Of a DNA stretch of 64,000 nt, positions 31,969 through 40,203 are shown one piece after another. Within the stretch, counting starts at the first letter, position 1. Each line of letters starts with the position of its first letter. Under the pieces are notes generated by a model. The model was not told the origin of the DNA. It ran no database searches and worked only from the letters and a program-made list of their open reading frames with translations. The stretch lies in assembly GCF_914271485.1 (NCBI RefSeq), contig NZ_CAJZAG010000002.1, forward strand, positions 558,001 to 622,000, in the 5' to 3' direction. Position numbers and translations under genes: made by a program. The DNA is from Cupriavidus pampae (GTDB lineage Bacteria; Pseudomonadota; Gammaproteobacteria; Burkholderiales; Burkholderiaceae).

Positions 31969-33402
31969 TTACAGGATCGGCGCGAACAGCTTGGCCACGT
32001 GCATGGCCACCCGCATGAGTACCGGCGACGCCAGAAACTCGTCGCGGCCCACTTGTTTGGCCTGCGCGAAGTCGGCCTCGAGCATGCGCGCGACGTCGGC
32101 CGCAAAGCCCCGGTCGGCGGTCATCACCATCATCTCGAAATTGAGCCGGAACGAGCGATTGTCGAGGTTGGCGGTGCCCACGGCCGCGGCCTCGTCGTCG
32201 ATGAGGATGACCTTCTGGTGCAGGAACCCCGGCTGGTAGCGATAGATCTTCACGCCGGCACTGATCGCCTGGTACGCATAGATCGTGGACGCCGCGAATA
32301 CCACGAGGTGATCGGGCCGGGCGGGGATGAGGATGCGTACGTCCACGCCGCGCAGCACGGCCAGCCGCAGCATGGCGAACACGGCCTCGTCGGGGACGAA
32401 GTATGGCGACGTGATCCACAGCCGCTTGCGCGCGGACTGGATCGCTTCGACAAAGAACAGCGAGCAGGTTTCCTGGTTGTCGGCCGGCCCGCTTGGTACC
32501 ACCTGGCAGATCATGTCCCCCACGGACTGCGCGGGCGGCAGCAGCAGGTGCGGCACCTCGCGCGCGGCCCAGTACCAGTCTTCGGCAAACGCCATCTGCA
32601 GACCCAGTACGGCGGGGCCGCGGATCTCGATATGCGTGTCGCGCCAGGGCGCGAGCGGGGGCCGCGTGCCCAGGTATTCGTTGCCGACATTGTGTCCACC
32701 CACGTAGGCGCACGCGCCATCGACGACCACCAGCTTGCGATGGTTGCGGAAGTTGAGCTGGAAGCGGTTGACGAAACCGGGATGGGTGGAGAACGCGCGC
32801 GCCTCCACACCGGCCTGTTGCAACTCGCGCACGTAGGGTCGTCCCAGCGCGTGGCAGCCGATGCTGTCGTAGAGAAAGTAGACCTTGACGCCGGCGGCCG
32901 CGCGCGCGCACAGACGCCGATGCAGCTCGCGCCCCAGTGCGTCGTCATGAACGATGAAGAACTGGATCAGCACCACCTCGCGCGCGGCGTCGATCGCCGC
33001 GAAGATCGCCGCGAACGTATCGGATCCATTGATCAGCAGCCGCACCGCATTGCCGGACACGCATGGCATGCCGGTCAGGCGCGGTAGCGCGCGCAGGCAT
33101 ACGGGCACCGGCTCGTGCACGATGCGCGCGCCGAACGCATCGCGCTCGCGCATGCTCATGCCATGCCGAATCTCGCGTAGCCGGTCGTTGTTGAAGCGCC
33201 GCGCATTGACGTACCCGGCGAACTGACTTCGCCCGAAGATCAGGTAAGGGATCAGCGCGAAGTACGGCATCATCACGAGCGAGCCCGCCCACGCGATTGC
33301 ACCCGGTGCGGTGCGCACCGTCATGACCGCGTGCAGCGCCGCGACCACCCCTACCGCGTGGAAGCCGGCGACGATCGCTGCAACGATGCTGGGACTCAAC
33401 AT
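31969..33402 (-). CDS. cls: Cardiolipin synthase, two-transmembrane ClsA-like type
   Basis: This enzyme makes cardiolipin at the inner membrane, typically from two phosphatidylglycerols. Two N-terminal membrane helices (about 5-28 and 35-57, the second in WAGSLVMMPYFALIPYLIFG) precede two HKD motifs. These are NHRKLVVVDGACAYVGGHN (about 219-237) and HQKVILIDDEAAAVGTANLD (about 398-417). The residue between His and Lys is normal for the family. The 477-residue length matches ClsA. A second phospholipase D-type gene lies 3.3 kb away, so the strain has at least two such enzymes here. The following tetR gene is in the same direction. Confidence 0.92.
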   Translation of the reverse strand: MLSPSIVAAIVAGFHAVGVVAALHAVMTVRTAPGAIAWAGSLVMMPYFALIPYLIFGRSQFAGYVNARRFNNDRLREIRHGMSMRERDAFGARIVHEPVPVCLRALPRLTGMPCVSGNAVRLLINGSDTFAAIFAAIDAAREVVLIQFFIVHDDALGRELHRRLCARAAAGVKVYFLYDSIGCHALGRPYVRELQQAGVEARAFSTHPGFVNRFQLNFRNHRKLVVVDGACAYVGGHNVGNEYLGTRPPLAPWRDTHIEIRGPAVLGLQMAFAEDWYWAAREVPHLLLPPAQSVGDMICQVVPSGPADNQETCSLFFVEAIQSARKRLWITSPYFVPDEAVFAMLRLAVLRGVDVRILIPARPDHLVVFAASTIYAYQAISAGVKIYRYQPGFLHQKVILIDDEAAAVGTANLDNRSFRLNFEMMVMTADRGFAADVARMLEADFAQAKQVGRDEFLASPVLMRVAMHVAKLFAPIL

Positions 33403-33648
33403 AGGCGGGGTGCGCCATGACTGGCCGGGACTCGATGACCGCTATTCTGGCATAGGAAAACCACCGCCTGCCGCGCGCCATGCGCGTTGTCGTTCGGGGC
33501 GCGTGCAAATCCAGAAATCTACGACGTTCCGAACCCACTCTCGGAAATTTCAGATTTCCCTGATTGTTGGGGTCAGTCTGGGCCTTTAGTCTCCCTCGGA
33601 ATCATCTCAGTCCCGTCCCAGTTCTCCTCGCCTTTCAAGAGATTCCGC

Positions 33649-34449
33649 ATGCCGCCCTCCCCCAATGTCGCGTTGCTCTCCAGCGGTTCCACACGCCCGC
33701 AGACCATCGAAGCCCTGCTGTCGGTGGCCGGTTTCCGCTGCTGCGTCTTCCACGCGGGCCGCGATCTGATTCACGGCATCAGCCACGACACGTACGACAT
33801 GCTGCTGATCGACCGCGAATTGCCGGACATCCCCGCCATCGACGTCATCCGCGCGGTACGCGCCGCTCGTGCGCGCGATGTGCCCATCGTGATGCTGTCG
33901 GAGGTATCGAACGACGATGCCCTGGTGGAAGCGCTCGACGCAGGCGCTGACGACTACCTCGTGCAACCGATGTCCGAGCGCGTGCTGCTGGCGCGCATCG
34001 CGGCGTTACGGCGCCGGGTCATGACCACGAGCGGACGTATCGGGCTGAGCGTGCGCGCGGGTCCGTACGAGCTCAACAGCGCCGGTCGTTACGCGCTGCT
34101 CCGTGGCAAACGCATTGCCATGACGCCGAAGGAATTCGACCTGGCCACACTGATGTTCGCCAATGCCGGTTGCATGCTGAGCAACAACCGCATCGAGCGC
34201 GTGGTCTGGGGACGGGAGTTGTCGCCGCTGTCGCGCGCGCTGGCGCAACTGGTCTCACGCATGCGCCGTACGCTCGCCCTCGGTCCGGAGAACGGCGTCA
34301 CCGTCAGCGTGGTCTATGCGCAGGGTTACCGGCTCGACGTACTGGACAACGCCCGCGCCGATGACGTCGTTACGCCAGTCGTCCCGGTGGCCCCACGCGA
34401 TCCGTCGCAGGTCATGGCGCGCCACGTCGAGCAGTTGATGTCGGCCTGA
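33649..34449 (+). CDS. OmpR-type response regulator with a degenerate receiver domain
   Basis: This 266-residue protein has a CheY-like receiver (1-120) and a winged-helix output domain (about 140-235, with TPKEFDLATLMFANAGCML and a GYRLDVL end). The phosphorylation Asp is kept (D55 in LLIDRELPD), and S84 fills the Thr/Ser position. The acidic pair near the N-terminus is replaced by SSG at 11-13, and the invariant Lys is Gln106 (YLVQPM). It may not be phosphorylated in the normal way. No histidine kinase gene is adjacent. ATG 33649 is the first start that fits the fold. Its last 124 bp overlap the convergent EAL gene. Confidence 0.85.
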   Translation: MPPSPNVALLSSGSTRPQTIEALLSVAGFRCCVFHAGRDLIHGISHDTYDMLLIDRELPDIPAIDVIRAVRAARARDVPIVMLSEVSNDDALVEALDAGADDYLVQPMSERVLLARIAALRRRVMTTSGRIGLSVRAGPYELNSAGRYALLRGKRIAMTPKEFDLATLMFANAGCMLSNNRIERVVWGRELSPLSRALAQLVSRMRRTLALGPENGVTVSVVYAQGYRLDVLDNARADDVVTPVVPVAPRDPSQVMARHVEQLMSA

Positions 34450-35237
34450 TTGGCGGCCAGCAATGTGCGAGTGCCGCCGGTGGCGTCGGGGCGGCCGAGA
34501 AAATAGCCTTGGGCCGCAATCACGCCGAGCTTGCGCACCGCCGCCAGTGCGCCGCCATCCTCGATCCCCTCGGCGATCACGGTGCCGCCGATGGCCCGCA
34601 TCATCCGCAGCATCGCCCGCAGGATTTCGCGGCGCCGCGCGCAACTCTCAATGCCGCGCACCAGCGACTTGTCGATCTTCACGAACTGCGGGCTCAGCGC
34701 TACCAGCAGATCCAGATTGGCGTGCCCGGTGCCAAAATCGTCGAGCGCGAATTGCACGCCGCGCTCGGTCAGCATCTCCATCGCACGCGCGAACGAGTCG
34801 ATGTCCCCCGTCGCGGTCTGCTCGGTCAACTCGATCACGATGCGTTCCGGCGCGACCGGCTCTCCCGCCACGGTCAGCACCTCCACCATGCCCTCTGCCG
34901 CACCGCACAATAAGCTTCGCAACGTCAGCGCGCTGAAGTTGAGGAACAGCTTGCCCGGCAGTGCCAGCGCGTGCCACGCCGCCAGCGCGACGCGAGCCGC
35001 CTCGCATTCGAGCGCGACCGTCGCGCCAATCTCGCGTGCGTGTCGGAACAGCGCGTCCGGCTGCGCAAGCGGCGAGCCCCGCGGTCCGCGAATCAGGGCC
35101 TCATAGCCAAGGATCGAATCGTCGTGGAGCCGCACGATGGGCTGGAACACCGCGTGTAGCGGTGGGAACAGCGGCGAGCGCAGCGGCGCTGCGGGTAATG
35201 ACGATATGGCCGGCTGAGCAGAGGGGGGGCGATACAT
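34326..35237 (-). CDS. EAL-domain c-di-GMP phosphodiesterase
   Basis: This stand-alone EAL protein has 303 residues and no membrane segment. The catalytic residues look complete: GYEALIRGP, NFSALTL, IELTEQTA, DDFGTGHANLDLL, KIDKSLV and AEGIEDGG. Hydrolysis of c-di-GMP to pGpG is therefore likely. After the domain ends (about residue 250) a low-complexity Thr/Ser/Ala tail of about 50 residues follows. This tail is encoded on the strand opposite the 3-prime end of the response-regulator gene, which explains its odd composition. Upstream, an 11-bp repeat array lies 104-158 bp from the start codon. Confidence 0.9.
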   Translation of the reverse strand: MYRPPSAQPAISSLPAAPLRSPLFPPLHAVFQPIVRLHDDSILGYEALIRGPRGSPLAQPDALFRHAREIGATVALECEAARVALAAWHALALPGKLFLNFSALTLRSLLCGAAEGMVEVLTVAGEPVAPERIVIELTEQTATGDIDSFARAMEMLTERGVQFALDDFGTGHANLDLLVALSPQFVKIDKSLVRGIESCARRREILRAMLRMMRAIGGTVIAEGIEDGGALAAVRKLGVIAAQGYFLGRPDATGGTRTLLAANQADINCSTWRAMTCDGSRGATGTTGVTTSSARALSSTSSR

Positions 35238-35340
35238 GGCGTTGCGGCGCGAGGCGAAAATTCTGACCCGTCATTTCATGACCGCGACATGACCCCGGTA
35301 TGACAAACCACGAATGGCCGTGCAATGTCTCTACATTGGC

Positions 35341-35395
35341 CTTACATCGCCCATACATCGACCATACATCGCCCCTACATCGACCGTATATCGCG
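35341..35395. repeat. Five tandem 11-bp repeats upstream of the EAL gene
   Basis: The units are CTTACATCGCC, CATACATCGAC, CATACATCGCC, CCTACATCGAC and CGTATATCGCG, head to tail without gaps. The core TACATCG is kept in four of five. An 11-bp period is close to one DNA turn, so a protein could bind all copies on one face. The array is 104 bp from the EAL start codon. Confidence 0.8.
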
Positions 35396-35606
35396 CATGC
35401 CATTGCACCGCATATGGTTATGCGCAAGTTGTGCGGGCTCGCATCCGTAAACACCCTGATCAGATGGCGTCAACCGATGACGGCGCAGAGCCGTTTCGGG
35501 TGACATTGGGCGGGCATCCGCGCCCCGCTATAAAGCTCCAGAGGGCAGTTGTGTCGGAGCGAAACAAATGACATTGCGGGGTAACCGGGATTTACGACTT
35601 CCACGA

Positions 35607-35632
35607 CCAAGTTACAGAACTGTTGCACTTGG
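35607..35632. promoter_or_regulatory. Nested inverted repeats before the HAD-family gene
   Basis: CCAAGT (35607-35612) and ACTTGG (35627-35632) flank a second small dyad, ACAG-AA-CTGT (35614-35623). The two dyad centres differ by one base. The site is 80 bp upstream of the HAD-family gene start and could be an operator. Confidence 0.35.
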
Positions 35633-35711
35633 AGGCGCGCCACGGCACGCCGAACGCGGAATTGCCGGTTACGCTTGATTCATCGCAACACGTAGAACAC
35701 ACAGGGAAATC

Positions 35712-36341
35712 ATGTCTGAACGCCTCATCATGCTGGACGTCCCCGGCGTCTTGTACTCGGATCGCTCGGCGGCTCGCCTGGGCGGCACGCCCACTACCGG
35801 TACCCTGCGCGACGTGAGGTTTTTCGATCCGATCGCGCTCGGCTTTCTGCGCCGCCTGTTCGGCATCGCCGGCGCCCGTGTGGTCGTCTCCGACGCCTGG
35901 CGTCGTGGCACGCCCGCCGCGATCCTGCAGCAGCTCGACCTTCAGATCGAAGGCATGACGCCGGCTGCCGCTGGCTTGGTGACGTCAACCCATGGCCAGC
36001 AGATCGAGGCGTACTTCGCGGAGCGTCCGGCACCGTCGGCGTGGGTCATCATTTCGACCGCCGCGCCCGAGACGATGTCCGCCGCGCAGCGCGAGCGTCT
36101 GGTCCGCGTGGATCCGGCCGAAGGGCTGACGGTCGAGAATTTCCGCCAGGCGCTGGACATCCTCGGCGTGGCCTGCCCGTCCACCGTGACGCCCGACTCG
36201 CGCGTCGATGCGGACCTGCGTGCCAAGCTGCGTGACCTGCAGCAACTGGCCCGCGTGGCGCCGTCGCGCTTCACGCCGGTCACGGTCGATCTGGCCGGAA
36301 CCGTGATTGCCGATCCGATCCGCACCGCGGTCGCGCATTGA
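35712..36341 (+). CDS. HAD-like protein resembling the Swiss Army Knife RNA-repair HAD domain
   Basis: This 209-residue soluble protein opens with IMLDVPGVLYSDRSA, a HAD motif I-like segment in which the second acid of DxD is replaced by Pro (LDVPG). FFDPIALGFLRRLF and ARVVVSDAWRRG follow, matching the pattern F..P..V..L....A.VV.S..WR of the HAD_SAK_2-type domain. Loss of the second Asp would weaken phosphatase activity. ATG 35712 follows AGGGAAATC. A strong terminator follows the gene, so it is probably a single-gene unit. Function is unknown. Confidence 0.7.
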   Translation: MSERLIMLDVPGVLYSDRSAARLGGTPTTGTLRDVRFFDPIALGFLRRLFGIAGARVVVSDAWRRGTPAAILQQLDLQIEGMTPAAAGLVTSTHGQQIEAYFAERPAPSAWVIISTAAPETMSAAQRERLVRVDPAEGLTVENFRQALDILGVACPSTVTPDSRVDADLRAKLRDLQQLARVAPSRFTPVTVDLAGTVIADPIRTAVAH

Positions 36342-36398
36342 ATTGAAGGTTGGCTAAAGGCGGCCCGGCGACACCGGGTCCGCCATCAGCACTCGCCC

Positions 36399-36432
36399 AC
36401 GGGCAGCGATTTTTCGCTGCCCGTTTTCTTTT
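36399..36432 (+). terminator. Strong rho-independent terminator after the HAD-family gene
   Basis: ACGGGCAGCGA-TTTT-TCGCTGCCCGT is a perfect 11-bp stem with a 4-nt loop, followed by TTTCTTTT. It lies 58 bp after the stop codon and separates this gene from the acyl-CoA synthetase operon. Confidence 0.9.
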
Positions 36433-36448
36433 CCGCGCCATTTCAATA

Positions 36449-36489
36449 ATTCTGCATTGCAGAATTTGCATTCCACAATGCAGTTGACA
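36449..36489 (+). promoter_or_regulatory. Palindromic operators and -35 element before the acyl-CoA synthetase operon
   Basis: ATTCTGCA-T-TGCAGAAT (36449-36465) is a perfect 17-bp palindrome. Next to it is TGCATT-CCAC-AATGCA (36467-36482). A consensus -35 TTGACA (36484-36489) follows directly, but no good -10 lies 16-18 bp further. A perfect -35 flanked by dyads with a poor -10 suits a promoter that needs an activator; the IclR protein encoded in the same operon is the natural candidate. Confidence 0.5.
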
Positions 36490-36568
36490 GGTTCAGCCGA
36501 TCAGTGGGACGATCGCCGCCATCGATGTTCGGCGGACGCACGCCGGGCACAGCAACATGGAGACCTGC

Positions 36569-38137
36569 ATGCGCAGCCACGCATCCCCGGCCGCCGCCCC
36601 TGGCGCGACCCACCCTTCGTCTATTCCCCCTTTTATTCCGCCGTTCCGCCGGTTGCATGAAGCCATCGCGCCATGGGCCGCCAGCGCGCCCGAACGTATC
36701 GCGCTGATGGACGCGCATCGCGCGCTGCGTTACGGCGAGCTCGATGCCGCGGTGCAGCACACCGCGAGCACGCTCGCGAGCCTCGGCGTGCAGGGTGGCG
36801 ACCGCGTGGTGCTCGTGACCGAGAACAGCGTGGGCTGCTCGGTCATCCTGCTGGCGCTGAGCCAGCTCGACGCCTGGTCGGTGCCGGTGAACGCGCGGTT
36901 GTCGCCGCGCGAGGTCGGCAATATCGTCGAGCACGCCGATGCGCGGCTCACGCTTTATCTGGACAGCGACTTCCCCGAAGCGCGCGAGCATGGCCTTGCA
37001 CGGGGCGCGCGCTGGGCCGAATGGCCGCATGTGGGCCGCCTGCTGATTGGCCCGCTGAACGCCGGCGCCGCGCGCGAACCGGTGGCGGACGACCCCGCGG
37101 AACAGGTGGCCGCACTGATCTACACGACGGGCACGACTGGCGCGTCCAAGGGCGTGATGCTCACGCACGCGAACCTGATGTTCATCGGTCATTCCAACCG
37201 CATGCAGGCGCGCGTGCAGCCCGGCGACCGCATCTATGGTGTGCTGCCGATCTCGCATGTGTACGGTTTGTCCGTGTTGCTGGTCGGCCCGATATCGAAC
37301 GGCGCAACCGTCTACTACGAGCCGCGCTTCCGTCCCGATCAGCTCGCGCGCATGTTGCGCGAGGAAGCGCTGACCGTGCTGCATGGCGTGCCCGCGATGT
37401 ACGCCAAGACCATCGAATGGAGCCGCGCAAACCGTCAGTCGATGCGTACGCCGTCGCTGCGCGTCGCGCAGTGCGGCGGCGCGCCGCTGACGATGACGCT
37501 CAAGGCTGCATTCGAGGACACGTTCGGTATTCCGCTGCAGAACGGCTATGGCATGACCGAGACCTCGCCGACCGTGTGCCAGACACGTGTGGAGTCGCCA
37601 CGCAGCGACTGCTCGGTGGGCCCCGCCGTGCCGCACGTGGAGCTGCGCCTCGGCAATGTGCAGGCCGACGGCAGCGGCGAGTTGCAGGTGCGCGGCCCCA
37701 ACGTGATGAAGGGCTACTATCGCCGCCCCGACCTGACCGCCATCGCGATCGATGCCGAAGGCTGGCTGCATACCGGTGACCTGGCGCGCATCGACCCCGA
37801 TGGGGCGGTCTCGATCGTCGGCCGCGCGAAAGAGATCATCATCCATTCGGGCTTCAACGTGTATCCCGAGGAAGTCGAGCAATCGATCAACGCGCATCCG
37901 GCCGTACTGCAGTCGGCCGTGGTGGGCCGCGCGATCGAGGGTAACGAGGAAGTGATCGCGTTCATCGAAGTGCGCGCGGGCATGACGCTCGATGAAGCGG
38001 AATTGCGCACGTTCCTGCGCGAGCGGCTGTCGCCGTACAAGATGCCCGCGGAAGTTCGTGTCATGGCGCAATTGCCGGCGGCACCGTCGGGCAAGATCCT
38101 GAAAGCGAAGCTGCGCGAGGCACTCGGCGCGGCCTGA
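36569..38137 (+). CDS. Class I adenylate-forming acid-CoA ligase
   Basis: The 522-residue enzyme activates a carboxylic acid with ATP and transfers it to CoA. Motifs are YTTGTTGASKGVMLTH (phosphate loop), GYGMTETSPT, GWLHTGDLARIDPDG, GRAKEIIIHSGFNVYPEEVE and the C-terminal catalytic Lys in PSGKILKAKLR. All look intact. I prefer ATG 36569, five bases after GGAGA, to ATG 36557. An IclR regulator follows after 24 bp in the same direction, suggesting control by the pathway substrate or product. The substrate cannot be read from sequence; aromatic, medium-chain or dicarboxylic acids are all possible. Confidence 0.88.
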   Translation: MRSHASPAAAPGATHPSSIPPFIPPFRRLHEAIAPWAASAPERIALMDAHRALRYGELDAAVQHTASTLASLGVQGGDRVVLVTENSVGCSVILLALSQLDAWSVPVNARLSPREVGNIVEHADARLTLYLDSDFPEAREHGLARGARWAEWPHVGRLLIGPLNAGAAREPVADDPAEQVAALIYTTGTTGASKGVMLTHANLMFIGHSNRMQARVQPGDRIYGVLPISHVYGLSVLLVGPISNGATVYYEPRFRPDQLARMLREEALTVLHGVPAMYAKTIEWSRANRQSMRTPSLRVAQCGGAPLTMTLKAAFEDTFGIPLQNGYGMTETSPTVCQTRVESPRSDCSVGPAVPHVELRLGNVQADGSGELQVRGPNVMKGYYRRPDLTAIAIDAEGWLHTGDLARIDPDGAVSIVGRAKEIIIHSGFNVYPEEVEQSINAHPAVLQSAVVGRAIEGNEEVIAFIEVRAGMTLDEAELRTFLRERLSPYKMPAEVRVMAQLPAAPSGKILKAKLREALGAA

Positions 38138-38161
38138 TAACAAGACCACGAGGATGACAGC

Positions 38162-38974
38162 ATGAATGCAACCGATGAGAATCCGGACCGTGCCCGCGAC
38201 GGCTCGCGCAAGGAAGACCGGCATTTTGTGACCGCGCTCGCGCGCGGGCTCGATGTACTCGCGTGCTTCCGCGCGTTCGATGTGGAGCTTGGCAACGCGG
38301 AACTCGCGCAACGGTGCGGCCTGCCCAAGTCCACGATCTCGCGGCTCACGCATACGCTGACCGAACTCGGCTATCTGCAGGCGCTGACTGACCCAGTGCG
38401 GTACCGGCTGGGCAGCTCCGCGCTGGGCATGGCGCCGGTCGCGCGCGAAGGGACCGATGTGCTGGCCGTGGTGCGGCCTCACATGCAGGAACTCGCGGAT
38501 CTGTCGCAAGGTGTGGCATCGCTGATCGTGCGCGATCGCGGCCGCATGCTGATCTACGAGAACTGCCATGCGGAGTCGTATCTGACGCTGCGCGTGAACG
38601 TCGGTAGCCGCGTGTCGGGACTGACCACCGCGGCCGGCCGCGCGTATCTGATGGCGCTGTCACCCAACGAACAACGCCAGGCGCTGGCGGCGTTCCGGGC
38701 CGACGATCAGACCAGCGCCGCGCAAGCGGACGACGTGCTGGTGCGCGCACGCGAAGAGAAGCAGCGACTTGGCTGCACCACCTCGTTCGGTGAATGGCTG
38801 CCCGATATCAACTCGATCGCGCTCGCGTTCCGGCCCGGCCCATCGCTGCCGCCGATGACGCTGAGCTGCAGCGGCCCCAATGCCATCGTGCCGCCCGCGC
38901 ATCTGCTCGACGCGGTGCGTCCGCATCTGCATGATCGCATCGGCCGCATCGAGGCGGCGCTCGGCACGCGCTGA
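38162..38974 (+). CDS. IclR-family transcriptional regulator
   Basis: The 270-residue regulator has an N-terminal winged helix-turn-helix (LGNAELAQRCGLPKSTISRL, about 41-60, then HTLTELGYLQ). A C-terminal IclR effector domain follows (VRDRGRMLIYENCH, SRVSGLTTAAGRAYLMAL, and CTTSFGEWLPDINSIALAF). IclR proteins bind palindromic sites and either activate or repress catabolic genes. It is co-transcribed with the CoA ligase and probably acts at the palindromes upstream of that gene, which would include autoregulation. GAGGA upstream gives a good ribosome-binding site. Confidence 0.9.
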   Translation: MNATDENPDRARDGSRKEDRHFVTALARGLDVLACFRAFDVELGNAELAQRCGLPKSTISRLTHTLTELGYLQALTDPVRYRLGSSALGMAPVAREGTDVLAVVRPHMQELADLSQGVASLIVRDRGRMLIYENCHAESYLTLRVNVGSRVSGLTTAAGRAYLMALSPNEQRQALAAFRADDQTSAAQADDVLVRAREEKQRLGCTTSFGEWLPDINSIALAFRPGPSLPPMTLSCSGPNAIVPPAHLLDAVRPHLHDRIGRIEAALGTR

Positions 38975-38995
38975 GAGCACTGCGCGCGCGCGAAT

Positions 38996-39031
38996 ACGTC
39001 CGCCACGTCCGCCGCGTCCGCCGCGTCCGCC
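38996..39031. repeat. Four tandem 9-bp repeats (RCGTCCGCC)
   Basis: ACGTCCGCC twice and then GCGTCCGCC twice lie in the short gap before the tautomerase gene. The period of 9 bp could be slippage-prone. No dyad or terminator is formed. Confidence 0.75.
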
Positions 39032-39100
39032 GGGGCGGGTATCATGCCCGTTCCGCCTCATCAATCTGCCCGGTCACTCCGCGCCGACACGAAAGCCACC

Positions 39101-39466
39101 ATGCCGCACCTCGTCATCGAACTCACCGAGAACATCCGCCTGAACTGCTCGCAGGAAGAGCTGCTCGACGAAGCCAATGCGGCACTGCTGGCCACCGGCC
39201 ACTTTCAGGAACCGGACATCAAGTCGCGCTGCGTTACGCTTGAGGTCTACCGCCAAGGCACCGACGTGGCAGACCGCGCGTTCGTGCACGCCACGCTATC
39301 CGTTCTGGACGGCCGCGATCAGGCCACGCGCCGCCAGCTCGGCCAGACCGTCTGCGACGCGCTGTCCGAACAGGTGCGCGCGGGCGAAGGTCAGTCCGTG
39401 CAGATCAGCGTGAACGTGGTGGAGATGGAACGCGCGATCTACGCCAAGACGATCATTGGGCAATAG
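39101..39466 (+). CDS. 5-carboxymethyl-2-hydroxymuconate isomerase-family protein
   Basis: This 121-residue member of the tautomerase superfamily starts MPHLVIELTENIRL. The Pro directly after Met is the catalytic base once Met is removed. The pattern VTLEVYRQGT...DRAFVHATLSVLDGR and the VQISVNVVEMERAIYAK end are typical of CHMI (HpaF/HpcD). CHMI acts in homoprotocatechuate degradation, but no other gene of that pathway is in the window, so the real substrate is open. ATG 39101 is required for Pro-2. The gene overlaps the convergent tetR gene by 14 bp. Confidence 0.88.
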   Translation: MPHLVIELTENIRLNCSQEELLDEANAALLATGHFQEPDIKSRCVTLEVYRQGTDVADRAFVHATLSVLDGRDQATRRQLGQTVCDALSEQVRAGEGQSVQISVNVVEMERAIYAKTIIGQ

Positions 39467-40148
39467 GCTCCGCCACGTCGCCGCGGGCGAACGTCGAGCC
39501 CTCGAACTTGCACAGGTAGCTCATCACCATATCGCAGATATGTTGCAGCCTGGCCTCGACGCGATCTTTCGCGCCGAGGTCCACATCGAGCACGAAGGAC
39601 AACGTGTACCGGTTGGAGATCGCATACGACCCCAGTCCGGAGATCGAAACATAAAGATCGACCCAGTCCGCATCCGGACGAAACACGCCCTGCGCCTTGC
39701 CACGCTCAAGGATTTGCGCCAGCGCGCTGCGTAGCGGATTGAACATTGCCGGTATCACCTTGGACTTGCGGATATGTTCCGCCTTGTGCAGGTTCTCGGT
39801 GCTCAGCAGCTGGATAAACTCCGGATGGTCGATGAAGTGACGGATGGTCTGGACGATCAGCGTCCGCATGTCCTCCACCGGGTTCTCGCCTAGCTCGCCG
39901 AACTGATTCTGCCGTTCGCGCATGGACGCGTACGCGCGCTCCATGACTTCGATGAAGAGGGCTTCCTTGCTGTCGAAGTAGTGATAGACGAGGTTTTTGC
40001 TGATCTTGCTGCGCGCGACGATGCTGTCCACGCGCGCGCCGTCATACCCCTTCGTCGCAAATTCCTTCGCTGCCATCTGCAGGATCTTCTCGCGCGTCGC
40101 GGCCGCGTCACGCGGCTTGGGCTTTCCGCTGGTCTTTGTCGCTGGCAT
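39453..40148 (-). CDS. TetR-family repressor divergent from the hydantoinase operon
   Basis: The 231-residue regulator has a basic N-terminal arm, then the TetR helix-turn-helix (REKILQMAAKEFATKGYDGA and DSIVARSKISKNLVYHYFDS, about 19-60). The C-terminal domain (RTLIVQTIRHFIDHPEFIQLL, SGLGSYAISNRYTLSFVLDVD) resembles regulators of nucleobase or ring catabolism. Matching operators are found directly downstream of its own promoter and of the divergent hyu promoter. Control of both by one repressor is therefore likely, released by a substrate of the hydantoinase-type enzyme. The 3-prime end overlaps the CHMI gene. Confidence 0.9.
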   Translation of the reverse strand: MPATKTSGKPKPRDAAATREKILQMAAKEFATKGYDGARVDSIVARSKISKNLVYHYFDSKEALFIEVMERAYASMRERQNQFGELGENPVEDMRTLIVQTIRHFIDHPEFIQLLSTENLHKAEHIRKSKVIPAMFNPLRSALAQILERGKAQGVFRPDADWVDLYVSISGLGSYAISNRYTLSFVLDVDLGAKDRVEARLQHICDMVMSYLCKFEGSTFARGDVAEPIAQ

Positions 40149-40203
40149 ATGCCTTGCCTTTCTCTTTGATCGTTATGGCGCTGGTCGCCACGCTGGTGCA
40201 AAA

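Larger units (their letters stand above)
35238..35711. other. 474-bp intergenic region between the EAL and HAD genes
   Basis: The region holds outward promoters for both genes, the 11-bp repeat array (35341-35395) and the inverted repeat at 35607-35632. Short open frames across the repeats lack ribosome-binding sites and are not likely genes. No terminator or RNA gene was recognised. Confidence 0.55.

Noticed and set aside
30997..33087. Plus-strand open frame of 696 residues across the tetR and cls genes
   Set aside because: It runs antisense through two well-supported genes, through the sRNA-like hairpins and terminator, and has no recognisable domain.
35341..35395. CRISPR array
   Set aside because: Units are only 11 bp and contiguous, with no spacers and no cas genes nearby.
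35101..35454. A 117-residue minus-strand frame across the 11-bp repeats
   Set aside because: Its peptide repeat is only a translation of the DNA repeat. It overlaps the EAL gene and lacks a ribosome-binding site.
38996..39031. Regulatory iterons upstream of the CHMI gene
   Set aside because: The 9-bp repeats are purely GC-rich, have no dyad and are not in helical phase. Slippage-derived sequence is more likely.
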